From: Humidesulfovibrio sp.
Lineage (GTDB): Bacteria; Desulfobacterota; Desulfovibrionia; Desulfovibrionales; Desulfovibrionaceae
Direction of reading: 5' to 3'
Length of the DNA: 64,000 bases
NCBI RefSeq assembly: GCF_031082295.1
Contig: NZ_JAVHLD010000013.1
Coordinates: forward strand, 22,629 to 86,628
The position numbers were made by a program, and so were the translations under genes. The notes beneath the pieces were generated by a model. That model was not told the origin of the DNA, did not search any database, and saw only the letters and a program-made list of their open reading frames with translations. Below, piece after piece: positions 42,912-49,785 of this stretch; position 1 is the first letter of the stretch, and each line of letters starts with the position of its first letter.

Positions 42912-43097
42912 GGTGCCTCCTATGACCAAAAGAATATTATTTCGTGACGCCCAACACCAAAACGCAAACCCCAAGTGTGGACAACAACACCAAACCACCA
43001 ATTCAAAACCCCGAATTTCCACGCACCACCAAAGCAAATGCTAAAGACGTGCTGCCCCCACTGCATATTTCCAAAGCGCATCATAGAAAGGCGGCCA
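42912..43097 (-). other. Intergenic region between early and late leftward genes
   Basis: About 186 bases without a convincing gene, strongly G/T-rich on the transcribed (minus) strand and lower in GC than its flanks. It holds repeated GGTGGT- and TTGGTG-like words. A possible -10 is TAATAT near 42930 (minus strand) with only weak -35 options. It divides the replication/accessory genes from the later ones, so a late promoter or antiterminator target here is plausible but not shown. Confidence 0.4.
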
Positions 43098-43511
43098 TTA
43101 AACATAAGGGCCCCCCATCATCATGCCGCCCGCGTTGGACAGCATGGCCTTTTCGTCCGGCGTCACCACGCTGGACTCGCCAAGATAGGACAGCGCCTTG
43201 TAGTAGGCCCGGCCGCACACCACCCAGGCCTCGGGCGGGATGTCCTCGGCCTTCAGCATCACGTTGCACACCTGCCGCAGCATGGCGTCCAGCTCTGCCT
43301 GGCGCTCAGGCGGGCAGGGTCTGTTTCCCGTGGCCCACTTGCTCACCACGGTATGGTCCAGGCCCAAGGCCATGGCGATGGTGGCGTTGCCCAGGCCGAA
43401 CTCGCGCAGCAGTTGCATGGCCTGGTTGAGGTTGCGCTGCTCGTGCTGGGTTTCCACATGCCGGGCGATGTCGCGTGCGATGCGCCGCCGGTCGATGTCG
43501 TTCAGGATCAT
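43098..43511 (-). CDS. Phage protein with Cro/CI-type helix-turn-helix
   Basis: 137 residues. Helical N-terminus, then MQLLREFGLGNATIAMALGLDHTVVSKWATGNRPCPPERQAEL, a standard helix-turn-helix of XRE type (about 33-65), and an unassigned C-terminus with DEKAMLSNAGGMMMGG. It may be the transcription switch for late genes, since it is the last gene before the 186-base gap; this is inferred from position. Confidence 0.65.
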   Translation of the reverse strand: MILNDIDRRRIARDIARHVETQHEQRNLNQAMQLLREFGLGNATIAMALGLDHTVVSKWATGNRPCPPERQAELDAMLRQVCNVMLKAEDIPPEAWVVCGRAYYKALSYLGESSVVTPDEKAMLSNAGGMMMGGPYV

Positions 43512-43723
43512 GGCCGGTCCTCCTTGCCAACGGGTTCTGCGCCCTGGTCCGCGACAGGCGCGACAAATGCAGCCTTTTCCATTTTCCGGCGCTGCTCATA
43601 GCGCTTGCCCCGCTCGTCGATGAAAGCCGCAAACAGGGCCAGGGCCACCACCATGAGCACGATCAAGCCCCAGGACAGGGCCAGCACAACGCGGTTTTCG
43701 TGATCCTTTTCACGCGAACGCAT
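43508..43723 (-). CDS. Small membrane protein
   Basis: 71 residues. Membrane segment at about 12-33 (VVLALSWGLIVLMVVALALFAAFI), then a charged tail ending PVADQGAEPVGKEDRP. ATG at 43723 shares its A with the preceding TGA (TGATG), and its own stop overlaps the next ATG by four bases. Function unknown. Confidence 0.6.
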   Translation of the reverse strand: MRSREKDHENRVVLALSWGLIVLMVVALALFAAFIDERGKRYEQRRKMEKAAFVAPVADQGAEPVGKEDRP

Positions 43724-44070
43724 CACGCACCTCCTTGGAACAGTTTGGCCTGGCCAACGATGCGGCCGGGCAGCGCATGAAACACGCACTCGGCCACGTC
43801 CGCCTGCCCGGGCGAGGTGTCCGCGCTGGTGTCCAGGTAGTACCTGGCCCACTGCTTGGCGCCCTCGTCCGTCGTCTCGCTCATCATTTCGCACACGATG
43901 TTCAGGCGCTCTTTCTTACGCAGCCGCAGCACGATGGCCGCCAGACGCATGCAGCCGTACAGGCGCAGGGCCTCCAGCGGGGTCAGCGGCTTGCCGGAGA
44001 GCAGGTGCTCCCGCACGCGCGCGTGCTGCGAGGCCGTGGACTCGTAGTTCATCTGGTCTATGTCGGGCAT
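43723..44070 (-). CDS. Phage protein with HTH-like N-terminus
   Basis: 115 residues. QHARVREHLLSGKPLTPLEALRLYGCMRLAAIVLRLRKK matches the helix-turn-helix type common in phage replication-region proteins (q..ri...L..G..lTplEAl...g..rLaa.I..LR). The C-terminal half (AKQWARYYLDTSADTSPGQADV) is unassigned. Tightly coupled by TGATG overlaps to both neighbours. Confidence 0.6.
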   Translation of the reverse strand: MPDIDQMNYESTASQHARVREHLLSGKPLTPLEALRLYGCMRLAAIVLRLRKKERLNIVCEMMSETTDEGAKQWARYYLDTSADTSPGQADVAECVFHALPGRIVGQAKLFQGGA

Positions 44071-44315
44071 CACACCACCCCCGGCAGCACGAACTGGAAC
44101 CCCTGGCCCGTGCGGACCGCGGCCACCCGCGCGCCACGGAAGGCCCGCAGCGGCGGCAGCACGGTCACGCCAGGCTTGTAGCCTTGGCCCAGCTGGATGC
44201 CCTCGTAGTAGCCGCGCTCCTGGTCGAAGCGCTCCACCCGCACCCGGGCCATGCCTTCCATGCGGTGCCTGGACCGCAGCAGCACCACCTGCCCCCTCAA
44301 AAGTCTGGCTTCCAT
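44070..44315 (-). CDS. Hypothetical phage protein
   Basis: 81 residues, small beta-rich basic protein (MEARLLRGQVVLLRSRHRMEGMARVRVERFDQERGYYEGI). Start chosen at 44315 because AAGGAGG lies ten bases upstream. The 5' end overlaps the zinc-finger gene by 19 bases. No function can be assigned. Confidence 0.55.
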   Translation of the reverse strand: MEARLLRGQVVLLRSRHRMEGMARVRVERFDQERGYYEGIQLGQGYKPGVTVLPPLRAFRGARVAAVRTGQGFQFVLPGVV

Positions 44316-44485
44316 GGGCAATGCCTCCTTGTGAGCTCGCGCACCTCGCGCACGTTGAGCGAAATTCCTTGGTAGGCCTGCGCGGCCTTGGCCGCCTCGA
44401 TCTGCTTGCGCTTGTCCTCGCACCCGCGGCAGAACATCGAGGCCTCGTCCTCCACACAAGTCTGCAGGCACAGCGGGCACAGCAC
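44297..44485 (-). CDS. Small zinc-finger phage protein
   Basis: 62 residues, GTG start at 44485. Two Cys pairs CPLC...C and FCRGC with 15 residues between indicate a treble-clef or ribbon zinc site; the C-terminus is helical. GGAG of the ribosome site overlaps the stop codon of the preceding gene. Function unknown. Confidence 0.6.
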   Translation of the reverse strand: MLCPLCLQTCVEDEASMFCRGCEDKRKQIEAAKAAQAYQGISLNVREVRELTRRHCPWKPDF

Positions 44486-44488
44486 GGC

Positions 44489-44746
44489 CTACTCCGCCGG
44501 CGCCTTGTTGATGCGGTTCCACTTGCGCACGGCCTGGGCCTCGGCCTCCGGCCCGTAGAACAACTTGGTTTCCCGGCAGGGGCATTCCACGCGCACGGCG
44601 TCCACGCGGTGGATGTTGCCCCACACGATGCGCCCCGGCGCCTGGCAGCGCGCGCAGGCCACGGGCAACGGGCACGAGTGTTTCATGCGCTGCCTGTGGT
44701 TGCGCCTGCAGCGCAGGGGGATGGGGTTGGTGGAGTGGTCAGGCAT
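44489..44746 (-). CDS. Zinc-ribbon phage protein (Lar-like)
   Basis: 85 residues. CPLPVACARCQAPG and later VECPCRET supply Cys ligands, followed by AEAQAVRKWNRIN, a pattern found in Lar-type restriction-alleviation and related zinc-ribbon proteins of phages (C..C...v....w......v.C..C......t..eAv..WN). ATG at 44746 lies inside the end of the upstream gene by eight bases; an internal ATG (MKHSCPLP) is an alternative start. Confidence 0.6.
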   Translation of the reverse strand: MPDHSTNPIPLRCRRNHRQRMKHSCPLPVACARCQAPGRIVWGNIHRVDAVRVECPCRETKLFYGPEAEAQAVRKWNRINKAPAE

Positions 44747-45173
44747 GGCTGGCAGCCTCTTTGACCAAAAGGACAAGACCACGACCTTTGCTCCGTCCTG
44801 CAACGCGCCACCCTGCCCGCTTGAAGCAATAGCCGGGATTGGCCGAGCGCACCTTGCTGGCGTCCACGTATGTGAACAGTCTGCCGGTGACAAAGCCTTC
44901 ACACTCCAGAATAATTTCGGAGGAAAGCCGCGCGCCTTCGTTGCGAAAAATCGAACACTCCCACCCGGTTTGCCCGTCCAGGCGGTACTGGCAATGACGC
45001 CACACAAACAGCCATGTCCCGGCAGGATCGCGCAGAATGATGGCCCGACCCGGCCCAATAAACTCCCGGTGTCCGGGCGTCTTGCGGCTGTAGTGCCTGT
45101 CGGCCAGGGCGCGGGCTTCACGGTCATTGCGCCGGGTGCGCACACAGGAACCAAGGGGCAGCATTGGGCTCAC
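44739..45173 (-). CDS. Hypothetical phage protein, GNAT-like
   Basis: 144 residues, GTG start at 45173 overlapping the methyltransferase stop as GTGA. LADRHYSRKTPGHREFIGPGRAIILRDPAGTWLFVWRHCQYRLDGQTGWECSIFRNEG and GYCFKRAGWRVAGRSKGRGLVLLVK follow a layout I associate with phage proteins often next to C5-methyltransferase genes; the FKRAGW segment is GNAT-like. The substrate is unknown. Confidence 0.65.
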   Translation of the reverse strand: MSPMLPLGSCVRTRRNDREARALADRHYSRKTPGHREFIGPGRAIILRDPAGTWLFVWRHCQYRLDGQTGWECSIFRNEGARLSSEIILECEGFVTGRLFTYVDASKVRSANPGYCFKRAGWRVAGRSKGRGLVLLVKEAASHA

Positions 45174-46471
45174 AGCCCCTCCCCCGCCCCGGCCAGCAGC
45201 GGCAGCTCGCGCTCCATCATGTAGGCCCTCACGAACTCTGCCGCCTGTTCGACGTTGATGGCGTCTCCGTAGCCGTGCAGGCGCACAACGCGGTTTGCCT
45301 TTGCTCGGGCGAGAGACTTTGCATCCAGCCCTGCCATTTCAGCCAATCGCAGGAGTACGGGCTGCAGGCGTCGAAAGCTGCGGGGTAGGCCATAAGCCAG
45401 CGGGAATGTGCCGGGTTCAACTGGCCGCCAGAATCCATCCCGGCAGAACAGCCAGTCAGCAGATCGCCAGAGGCCGTTAACCTGGCCGGGGCGCCCTGTG
45501 TCAGCTTGGTGAAATCCCGCAGGTCGTTGGCATGAGGTCCCAAAACCCGCGCCAAAGCCTTCTCCGGGTCTTTGTATTCGCCGCCTGCAGCTTCCTTGCT
45601 TGTCGGAGTCGGCCATCCTGCCAGGTGAACAGCAACATCCGCCAGACCAATCTGAGGATCTGAGGGCTTCCGGTTCCCAATGATTGGCGGCCTTGGCTTG
45701 GCTTCGATGATGTGGGCCTGTGGCGTCGGCCATCCCGCGAACTGCGCGGCCAGCGAGAGGTGCGTCACCGCTGAGGCCCCCATCTGAATTCCCCGGTCCT
45801 TGCACGCTTGTTTCCTGGCCAGGTGTTGCTCCGGCGTCCCCCCCGGCTCGTGGGCCGCAGGCGTCGGCCAGCCGCTCAACGCAACCGCCCCCGGCAACCT
45901 GTCCGCTCCTTGTCCGGGACCTCCTTTCGGACCGTCTTGCTGACATGGGGTCGGCCACCCAATACAGGCGCTGGCGGATGTGCGGCGCACCGAAGCCCGC
46001 AGAGCAGGAATCAACCGTCCCGACGGCGTGGCCCGCTCTCTCCATGTCAGCCGATACAACGTCGAGCCAAGCGAGGCCGTCTTTTGATGCAACCTGTTCC
46101 CCAACCGCAGGGACAGCCTTCGGCTTTCCGTGCGCAAAGAGGTGGAAGTACGCAGGCCAGAGGTGCCGCTCGTCAGCAAACCCATCTCCTTTGCCTGCCG
46201 CGCTGAAAGGCTGGCAAGGCAGGGAAGCTGTCCAGATGTCCCACCAGTCGCGCCATCCGGCGAGGCGCAAAGCGAGGGACCAGCCGCCGATCCCGGCGAA
46301 GAAGTGGCATTGCGTGAATCCTGCCAGGTCAGCAGGGGTAACGTCCTCGATGCTTCGCTCGTCAACCTCTCCATGCGCAATTACTCCCTGTGCAATGCCC
46401 TCGCGCAGCCATGCGGCTTTGGCCTTGTTGTGCTCGTTGTAGTAGGCCCTGGTTTTGGCTTTCGCCTTCAC
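45170..46471 (-). CDS. DNA cytosine-5 methyltransferase
   Basis: 433 residues, GTG start at 46471 with GGAGG eight bases upstream. C5-methyltransferase motifs: I FFAGIGGWSLAL, IV ASLPCQPFSAAG with catalytic Cys86, a variant of VI as GEQVAS (ENV usual), VIII FGAPHIRQRLYWVA, and IX-X at the end (HGYGDAINVEQAAEFV). The middle (about 215-370) should be the target-recognition domain and contains repeated ADxxxP-type segments. It likely protects phage DNA from restriction or marks it. A second long frame runs through most of the gene (see 45229-46380). Confidence 0.88.
   Translation of the reverse strand: MKAKAKTRAYYNEHNKAKAAWLREGIAQGVIAHGEVDERSIEDVTPADLAGFTQCHFFAGIGGWSLALRLAGWRDWWDIWTASLPCQPFSAAGKGDGFADERHLWPAYFHLFAHGKPKAVPAVGEQVASKDGLAWLDVVSADMERAGHAVGTVDSCSAGFGAPHIRQRLYWVADPMSARRSERRSRTRSGQVAGGGCVERLADACGPRAGGDAGATPGQETSVQGPGNSDGGLSGDAPLAGRAVRGMADATGPHHRSQAKAANHWEPEALRSSDWSGGCCCSPGRMADSDKQGSCRRRIQRPGEGFGAGFGTSCQRPAGFHQADTGRPGQVNGLWRSADWLFCRDGFWRPVEPGTFPLAYGLPRSFRRLQPVLLRLAEMAGLDAKSLARAKANRVVRLHGYGDAINVEQAAEFVRAYMMERELPLLAGAGEGL
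45229..46380 (-). other. Long alternative-frame ORF nested in the methyltransferase gene
   Basis: 383 codons without stop, same strand but a different frame from the methyltransferase. Its product is not the Arg/Gly/Ala-rich type of ordinary shadow frames here. It has four GWPTP repeats (IGWPTPCQQ, SGWPTPAAH, AGWPTPQAH, AGWPTPTSK) and ends LNPAHSRWLMAYPAAFD. From memory, similar WPTP-rich peptides overlap other phage dcm genes, which I cannot verify here. It may be a real overlapping gene or a by-product of methyltransferase conservation and GC-rich codon use. Confidence 0.3.
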
Positions 46472-46815
46472 AGCCCCACCTCCGCCCCGCTCAAGAACCG
46501 CACCGGCAGCCCCAGCGCCTGGGCCTCTGCCACCTCGCGCGCCACACCTTTGGACCGGGCCGCGGCGTCCGCCGGGTACACCCACACCGCGTCGCACAGG
46601 CGCAGCAGCGGCAGGTCCTGGCCCATCCAAAACTCGTGGTCCAGCAGCAGCTCGTCCGGCAGGTGCTCGGCAATGTGGTGGCTGTGGGATATGGGCGAGA
46701 ACACGCTGTGCCCCTGGCGCATGATCCAGGCGGCCACGGCGTTGGCCAGGGTGTACCGCATGGCGCGGATGTGCGCGTCCGGATGGGTGTAGTGCGTGGC
46801 AAGGTAGACGATCAT
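46468..46815 (-). CDS. DUF1937-type (nucleoside deoxyribosyltransferase-like) phage protein
   Basis: 115 residues. MIVYLATHYTHPDAHIRAMRYTLANAVAAWIMRQGHSVFSPISHSHHIA, EFWMGQDLPLLRLCDAVWVYPADAAARSKGVAREVAEAQALGLPVRFL is the DUF1937 pattern (yLA.pYshpd......R......a...m..G..vfSPi.hshp, D...l..cD...v......S.Gv..E...A...g.pv). The fold is that of nucleoside 2-deoxyribosyltransferases, so it may act on nucleotides. Overlaps both neighbours by four bases. Confidence 0.8.
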   Translation of the reverse strand: MIVYLATHYTHPDAHIRAMRYTLANAVAAWIMRQGHSVFSPISHSHHIAEHLPDELLLDHEFWMGQDLPLLRLCDAVWVYPADAAARSKGVAREVAEAQALGLPVRFLSGAEVGL

Positions 46816-47240
46816 TTCAGCACCAAGAACTGCGGGGCGGGTTTGGGGTCCATGTACTCCGATATGGCTCGCATGGCCTCGCCCAAGCCCCGGCACACCA
46901 CGGCCTGGTAGCCCTGCGCCAGCAGCTTCTCGCGCCACTCTTTCTGCTCGGGCTTTTCGCGGCCGCCTTCCTGGCGCTTCATTTCCACGAACAGGCCGTG
47001 GTACTCGCCGCGCGCCACAGGCAGCATCAGGTCCGGCACGCCTTTTTTCACGCCCTCGGCCTTGAGCTTGGCCGCCACCACCTCGTCGCGGTCGCCGCCG
47101 TTGGGGATGGCAAACAGCAGCTCCAGCTCGGGCCAGCGCGGCGTCATCCACCCCACCCACTGCATCAGGGCCACCTGCTCCTTGTGCTCGCTCGGGCACG
47201 GTGCACCGAGCTTGAACATGCGCTTGCGGGTCAGGCTCAT
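46812..47240 (-). CDS. VRR-NUC domain nuclease
   Basis: 142 residues. VRR-NUC signature: FAIPNGGDRDEVVAAKLKAEGVKKGVPDLMLPVARGEYHGLFVEMKR, with PD...E.K catalytic residues (GVPDL and FVEMK), then PEQKEWREKLLAQGYQAVVCRGLGEAMRAISEYM. Such small stand-alone nucleases are common in phage replication modules and may resolve branched DNA. ATG at 47240 overlaps the preceding stop by four bases. Confidence 0.87.
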   Translation of the reverse strand: MSLTRKRMFKLGAPCPSEHKEQVALMQWVGWMTPRWPELELLFAIPNGGDRDEVVAAKLKAEGVKKGVPDLMLPVARGEYHGLFVEMKRQEGGREKPEQKEWREKLLAQGYQAVVCRGLGEAMRAISEYMDPKPAPQFLVLK

Positions 47241-47725
47241 TTCTTGGCCTCCGGCACGTAGACGCCCTTGATGCGGGCGGGCTTGAAGGGAATCGAGGGA
47301 AAACGAGAAGGCCACGACTCTGAGGGCAAGGGATCTGTACCGAGGTAGACGTGGTGCGAAGGTATCTGCATGTCGCCCAGGATGTAGACAGGCTGCTCCG
47401 TGTCCCACGGGTCGCCCACGAACATCTGCGGCTTCTGTTCCACGGCTTCCCGCTGCTTGTGCGAGCGGTAGTTGCGCCGCTGCATGTTCTTGCGGTGCTC
47501 CAGCCGGCACGCCTCGTCCGGACACACGCCCTGCTGGCTGTTGCGCGGCTCGAACTCACGCCCGCAGATGATGCACAGTTTAGTGCAGTTGCGCTTGCCA
47601 CGCTCCCGCTTCTCGCGGATCATGCGGGCCTCGCGCGCGTTGGCGCAGGCGATGCTGCACGTCTTGCGGTTGTAGCCGCCGTCCGGCAGGGGCCTCAGGC
47701 ACTCGGAACAGGTCTTACCGCTCAT
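47237..47725 (-). CDS. Phage zinc-finger protein
   Basis: 162 residues with three Cys clusters: TCSECLRPLPDGGYNRKTCSIACANAREAR, LCIICGREFEPRNSQQGVCPDEACR. The arrangement suggests two treble-clef fingers in a basic N-terminal half, then a less ordered C-terminus. Possibly a single-stranded DNA or recombination accessory protein in the replication module; not recognised by name. Confidence 0.65.
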   Translation of the reverse strand: MSGKTCSECLRPLPDGGYNRKTCSIACANAREARMIREKRERGKRNCTKLCIICGREFEPRNSQQGVCPDEACRLEHRKNMQRRNYRSHKQREAVEQKPQMFVGDPWDTEQPVYILGDMQIPSHHVYLGTDPLPSESWPSRFPSIPFKPARIKGVYVPEAKK

Positions 47726-48312
47726 CCTTCCCCCCTTTCGTCCGGCGTTTCCCGCAGGGCCGCAGCGCAGCGCCGCGGGTCTGCCAGCAGCTCGTCGAAA
47801 CGGACGTTAACGCGCCGCACCAGGTCCTGGTTGTTGGCCACGAACATGCGGAAGTAGAACTTGGCCACGTCCCACTGCGTGGGCGGAACGATGTAGCCGC
47901 GCTCGGCTATCTGCACCCGGCTGGCCGCGAACTGGCCCGAGGGCCGGCACAGCGGGCAGTCGAAGTAGAACTTGTCCACACCGCCCTGGTCGTTCTTCTT
48001 GAAGGCCACTATCTGCCCCTTCCAGGCGCCGGGGTCGCACTCGCTGCACTTGGTGGAAAAGCGTTCGCGCTCGTCGCTCGGCACCGCGGCCTCGGGGTCC
48101 AGACTGCGAAAGGCGCCCAGGATGGCGTTGCCCAGGTTGTTCGGGAACTCCTCCTGAGCGGAGAGGCGCGCGGCGATCTGTCCGCAGTGCCTGCCGTCGA
48201 TGTGCCCCACGCGGTCCCACAACGCGCTCAGGTAGTCCTTGGTCAGCTTGGGCGCCTTGGTGAAGGAGTGGGCAATAGTGCCGACCATCTTGGAAAACTC
48301 CTCGCTGTTCAT
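47722..48312 (-). CDS. Putative helicase loader / replication protein (lambda P position)
   Basis: 196 residues. LSALWDRVGHIDGRHCGQIAARLSAQEEFPNNLGNAILGAFRS is helical, then two Cys pairs TKCSECDPGAW and FDCPLCRPSG flank a small insertion, likely binding zinc. It directly follows the initiator-like gene with a four-base overlap, the place of lambda P-type helicase loaders. The assignment rests on position; no AAA+ motif is seen. Confidence 0.55.
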   Translation of the reverse strand: MNSEEFSKMVGTIAHSFTKAPKLTKDYLSALWDRVGHIDGRHCGQIAARLSAQEEFPNNLGNAILGAFRSLDPEAAVPSDERERFSTKCSECDPGAWKGQIVAFKKNDQGGVDKFYFDCPLCRPSGQFAASRVQIAERGYIVPPTQWDVAKFYFRMFVANNQDLVRRVNVRFDELLADPRRCAAALRETPDERGEG

Positions 48313-49163
48313 GGCCGCCCGTCCTTTTTGCGCTGCTCCGCGGCCCAGGCCGCAAGCTCGTCCTTCTTGCCGGGGCCCGCGGCCATCTTCAGCGTCAGCT
48401 GGTCGAACTTCTCCCGCAGCTTGGCCGTGGAGAGGATGTTGTTGGCCCAGCAGAAGTTGTTGTCTCCGCGCGGCTGGTTGTCGGACTGCGCCCAGGCGAT
48501 GACCTGGCGCACGTGTTCCACCTCGCGCTTGTCGATGCGCAGCATGAGGTCCACGTGTCTGGCCCAGGCCTGCAGGTCGGGCTGCTTGAAGTCGGGAAGG
48601 TTCTTGCGGATGCAATTGAACAAATACGTGGCAAGTCGAAGGGGCTCGTCACCTTCGACAAAAGGTATTTTCTTCTTCTGTTCTTTCTCTGTATCTGTAT
48701 CTACTTCTTTGCTCCGGAGTGGCTCCGGAGTTTTGCCCCGCTTGCGCGTCCATTCATCGCGGAATTTCAGGATGTTGGGCATGTCCACAAAAACAAGGTT
48801 GCCCGGTTGTTGACACGAAGTTGCATCGAAGTTGGTATTATGTTGGGGCGAAGTTGAATCGAAGTTGACAGCAAGTTCAGATGAAGTTGGCGAGGTGTTG
48901 GAGTTGATCTTGAGGGTGATGAGATTAAGCTCGGCCATGGTCCGCAGCATGTCGAAGGCGTGCCGCGCGTGGAACATGCCTAAAACCCGCTGCCAGTGCC
49001 GCAAGGGATAGCTGGCGCTGGTTATGCCCCGCTCGTCCACGTGCTCGGCTATGGTTTCCAGCACGGCCCAATAGGAACCGAACCCGGCCATGCCCTTGAG
49101 CGCGATGAGCTGCGCAATCTTCGGATCACGCAAGGAGCAGGTCATGTGCTTGAACCACCGCAT
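48309..49163 (-). CDS. Replication initiator protein (lambda O-like arrangement)
   Basis: 284 residues. The N-terminal winged-helix part (MRWFKHMTCSLRDPKIAQLIALKGMAGFGSYWAVLETIAEHV) is of the Lin1244/DUF4373 type found in phage initiators. A low-complexity middle (about 80-150) is encoded by the iteron array at 48794-48900, which leaves NFDST and NFDAT eleven residues apart. The C-terminal third is helical and charged. Initiators with the origin inside their own gene are known from lambda O. First gene of the leftward early operon after two small genes. Confidence 0.75.
   Translation of the reverse strand: MRWFKHMTCSLRDPKIAQLIALKGMAGFGSYWAVLETIAEHVDERGITSASYPLRHWQRVLGMFHARHAFDMLRTMAELNLITLKINSNTSPTSSELAVNFDSTSPQHNTNFDATSCQQPGNLVFVDMPNILKFRDEWTRKRGKTPEPLRSKEVDTDTEKEQKKKIPFVEGDEPLRLATYLFNCIRKNLPDFKQPDLQAWARHVDLMLRIDKREVEHVRQVIAWAQSDNQPRGDNNFCWANNILSTAKLREKFDQLTLKMAAGPGKKDELAAWAAEQRKKDGRP
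48656..48714. other. AT-rich pyrimidine tract beside the iterons (candidate unwinding element)
   Basis: Within the initiator gene, this stretch is clearly lower in GC than the surrounding 60-65% and is a pyrimidine-rich tract on the plus strand (repeated CTTCTT, TCTGTATCTGTATCTA). It encodes the charged VDTDTEKEQKKKIPF segment. Beside an iteron array this is the usual place for origin melting, as in lambda ori. Confidence 0.5.
48794..48900 (-). repeat. Iteron array with 11-bp period: candidate phage replication origin
   Basis: The core CGAAGTTG (CAACTTCG on the coding strand) occurs exactly at 48816, 48827, 48849 and 48860; TGAAGTTG at 48882; weaker 5-6 of 8 matches fill the 11-base register at 48794, 48805, 48838, 48871 and 48893. 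About ten units in phase with one turn of the helix. The repeat period is not a multiple of three, so protein coding cannot explain it. Confidence 0.75.
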
Positions 49164-49183
49164 GGGCCGCCACCCTTTGGGTC

Positions 49184-49196
49184 TAGATATTATCTA
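49184..49196. promoter_or_regulatory. 13-bp palindrome before the initiator gene
   Basis: TAGATATTATCTA is a perfect odd palindrome in the 83-base gap between the initiator and the 65-residue gene. It is a possible operator or a promoter element for the initiator; the region around it is AT-rich. Nothing else in this gap was identified. Confidence 0.35.
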
Positions 49197-49246
49197 AAAC
49201 AAATTGCGATATTCGGACTACTTATGACCGCGCTGCCACAAAATAG

Positions 49247-49444
49247 TTACTGACTTCCGTGGCTCACGAGGATAAAACGGGCAGTGGCAGGGTACTTTTG
49301 AGCGAAGGCACAGGACCTGATGAGCGCGAACTCGTACAGGTCCGGCCTGGAAAGCCCGGTCACGCGCATGGCGTCCTGCACCATGGACTCGACGCTGGGA
49401 CGAAGCCTTGTCGAACGCGCCCCCCCCTTCTTCTCAGCATGCAT
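49247..49444 (-). CDS. Small phage protein, possible DNA-binding
   Basis: 65 residues (RLRPSVESMVQDAMRVTGLSRPDLYEFALIRSCAFAQKY). Basic N-terminus and two helices recall ribbon-helix-helix or small helix-turn-helix regulators such as CII, but no definite signature. Starts ten bases before the end of the Cro-like gene, the place of CII-like genes in lambdoid phages. Confidence 0.5.
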   Translation of the reverse strand: MHAEKKGGARSTRLRPSVESMVQDAMRVTGLSRPDLYEFALIRSCAFAQKYPATARFILVSHGSQ

Positions 49445-49694
49445 GCTGCGGCTCCCGCGTGGTGCCGTCGCCCCGAAGGCGCGTTTGGGAAATGGCCTCG
49501 GCGGCCGGGATGGTTTCGTCCAAGGTCTGCATGGCCTTGCGCACCAGGTCTGCGTTGCTGGAGCGCATGTCCTTTTGCGGGTCGTTCAGCACGCGGGTGA
49601 TGTACCCCACGCGGATGCCCGCGGCCTTGGCCAGGTGGTTGGGCTTGAACTTGGTACGCGCCAGAAACAGTTTGATCTCGGTTCCGATGTTCAT
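49434..49694 (-). CDS. Cro-like antirepressor/regulator
   Basis: 86 residues. MNIGTEIKLFLARTKFKPNHLAKAAGIRVGYITRVLNDPQKDM holds an XRE-type helix-turn-helix (about 14-40). Divergent from the S24 repressor gene, with the operator pair in between. ATG at 49694 is chosen because the -10-like hexamer at 49707-49702 ends only seven bases before it, leaving no room for an earlier start; this implies a leaderless or nearly leaderless transcript from the main promoter. Confidence 0.75.
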   Translation of the reverse strand: MNIGTEIKLFLARTKFKPNHLAKAAGIRVGYITRVLNDPQKDMRSSNADLVRKAMQTLDETIPAAEAISQTRLRGDGTTREPQHAC

Positions 49695-49701
49695 GAAAGC
49701 A

Positions 49702-49753
49702 CGACTACCAAACTTGGTACCACAAGTCAAGCAGAACAACCAAAAATGGAAGT
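49702..49753 (-). promoter_or_regulatory. Leftward lytic promoter with two repressor operators (PR-like)
   Basis: On the minus strand: operator-like TTCCATTTTTGGTT (49751-49738), then -35 TTGACT, a 17-base spacer and TAGTCG at the -10 position (49707-49702). The second operator TACCAAACTTGGTA (49706-49719), a perfect palindrome of TACCA-N4-TGGTA type, covers spacer and -10. Operator starts are 32 bases apart. The 52-base unit is 41/52 identical to the plus strand at 51081-51132. Confidence 0.75.
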
Positions 49754-49785
49754 TCGGTTTCGCAAGTTAAAGATAAGAGGATGTT

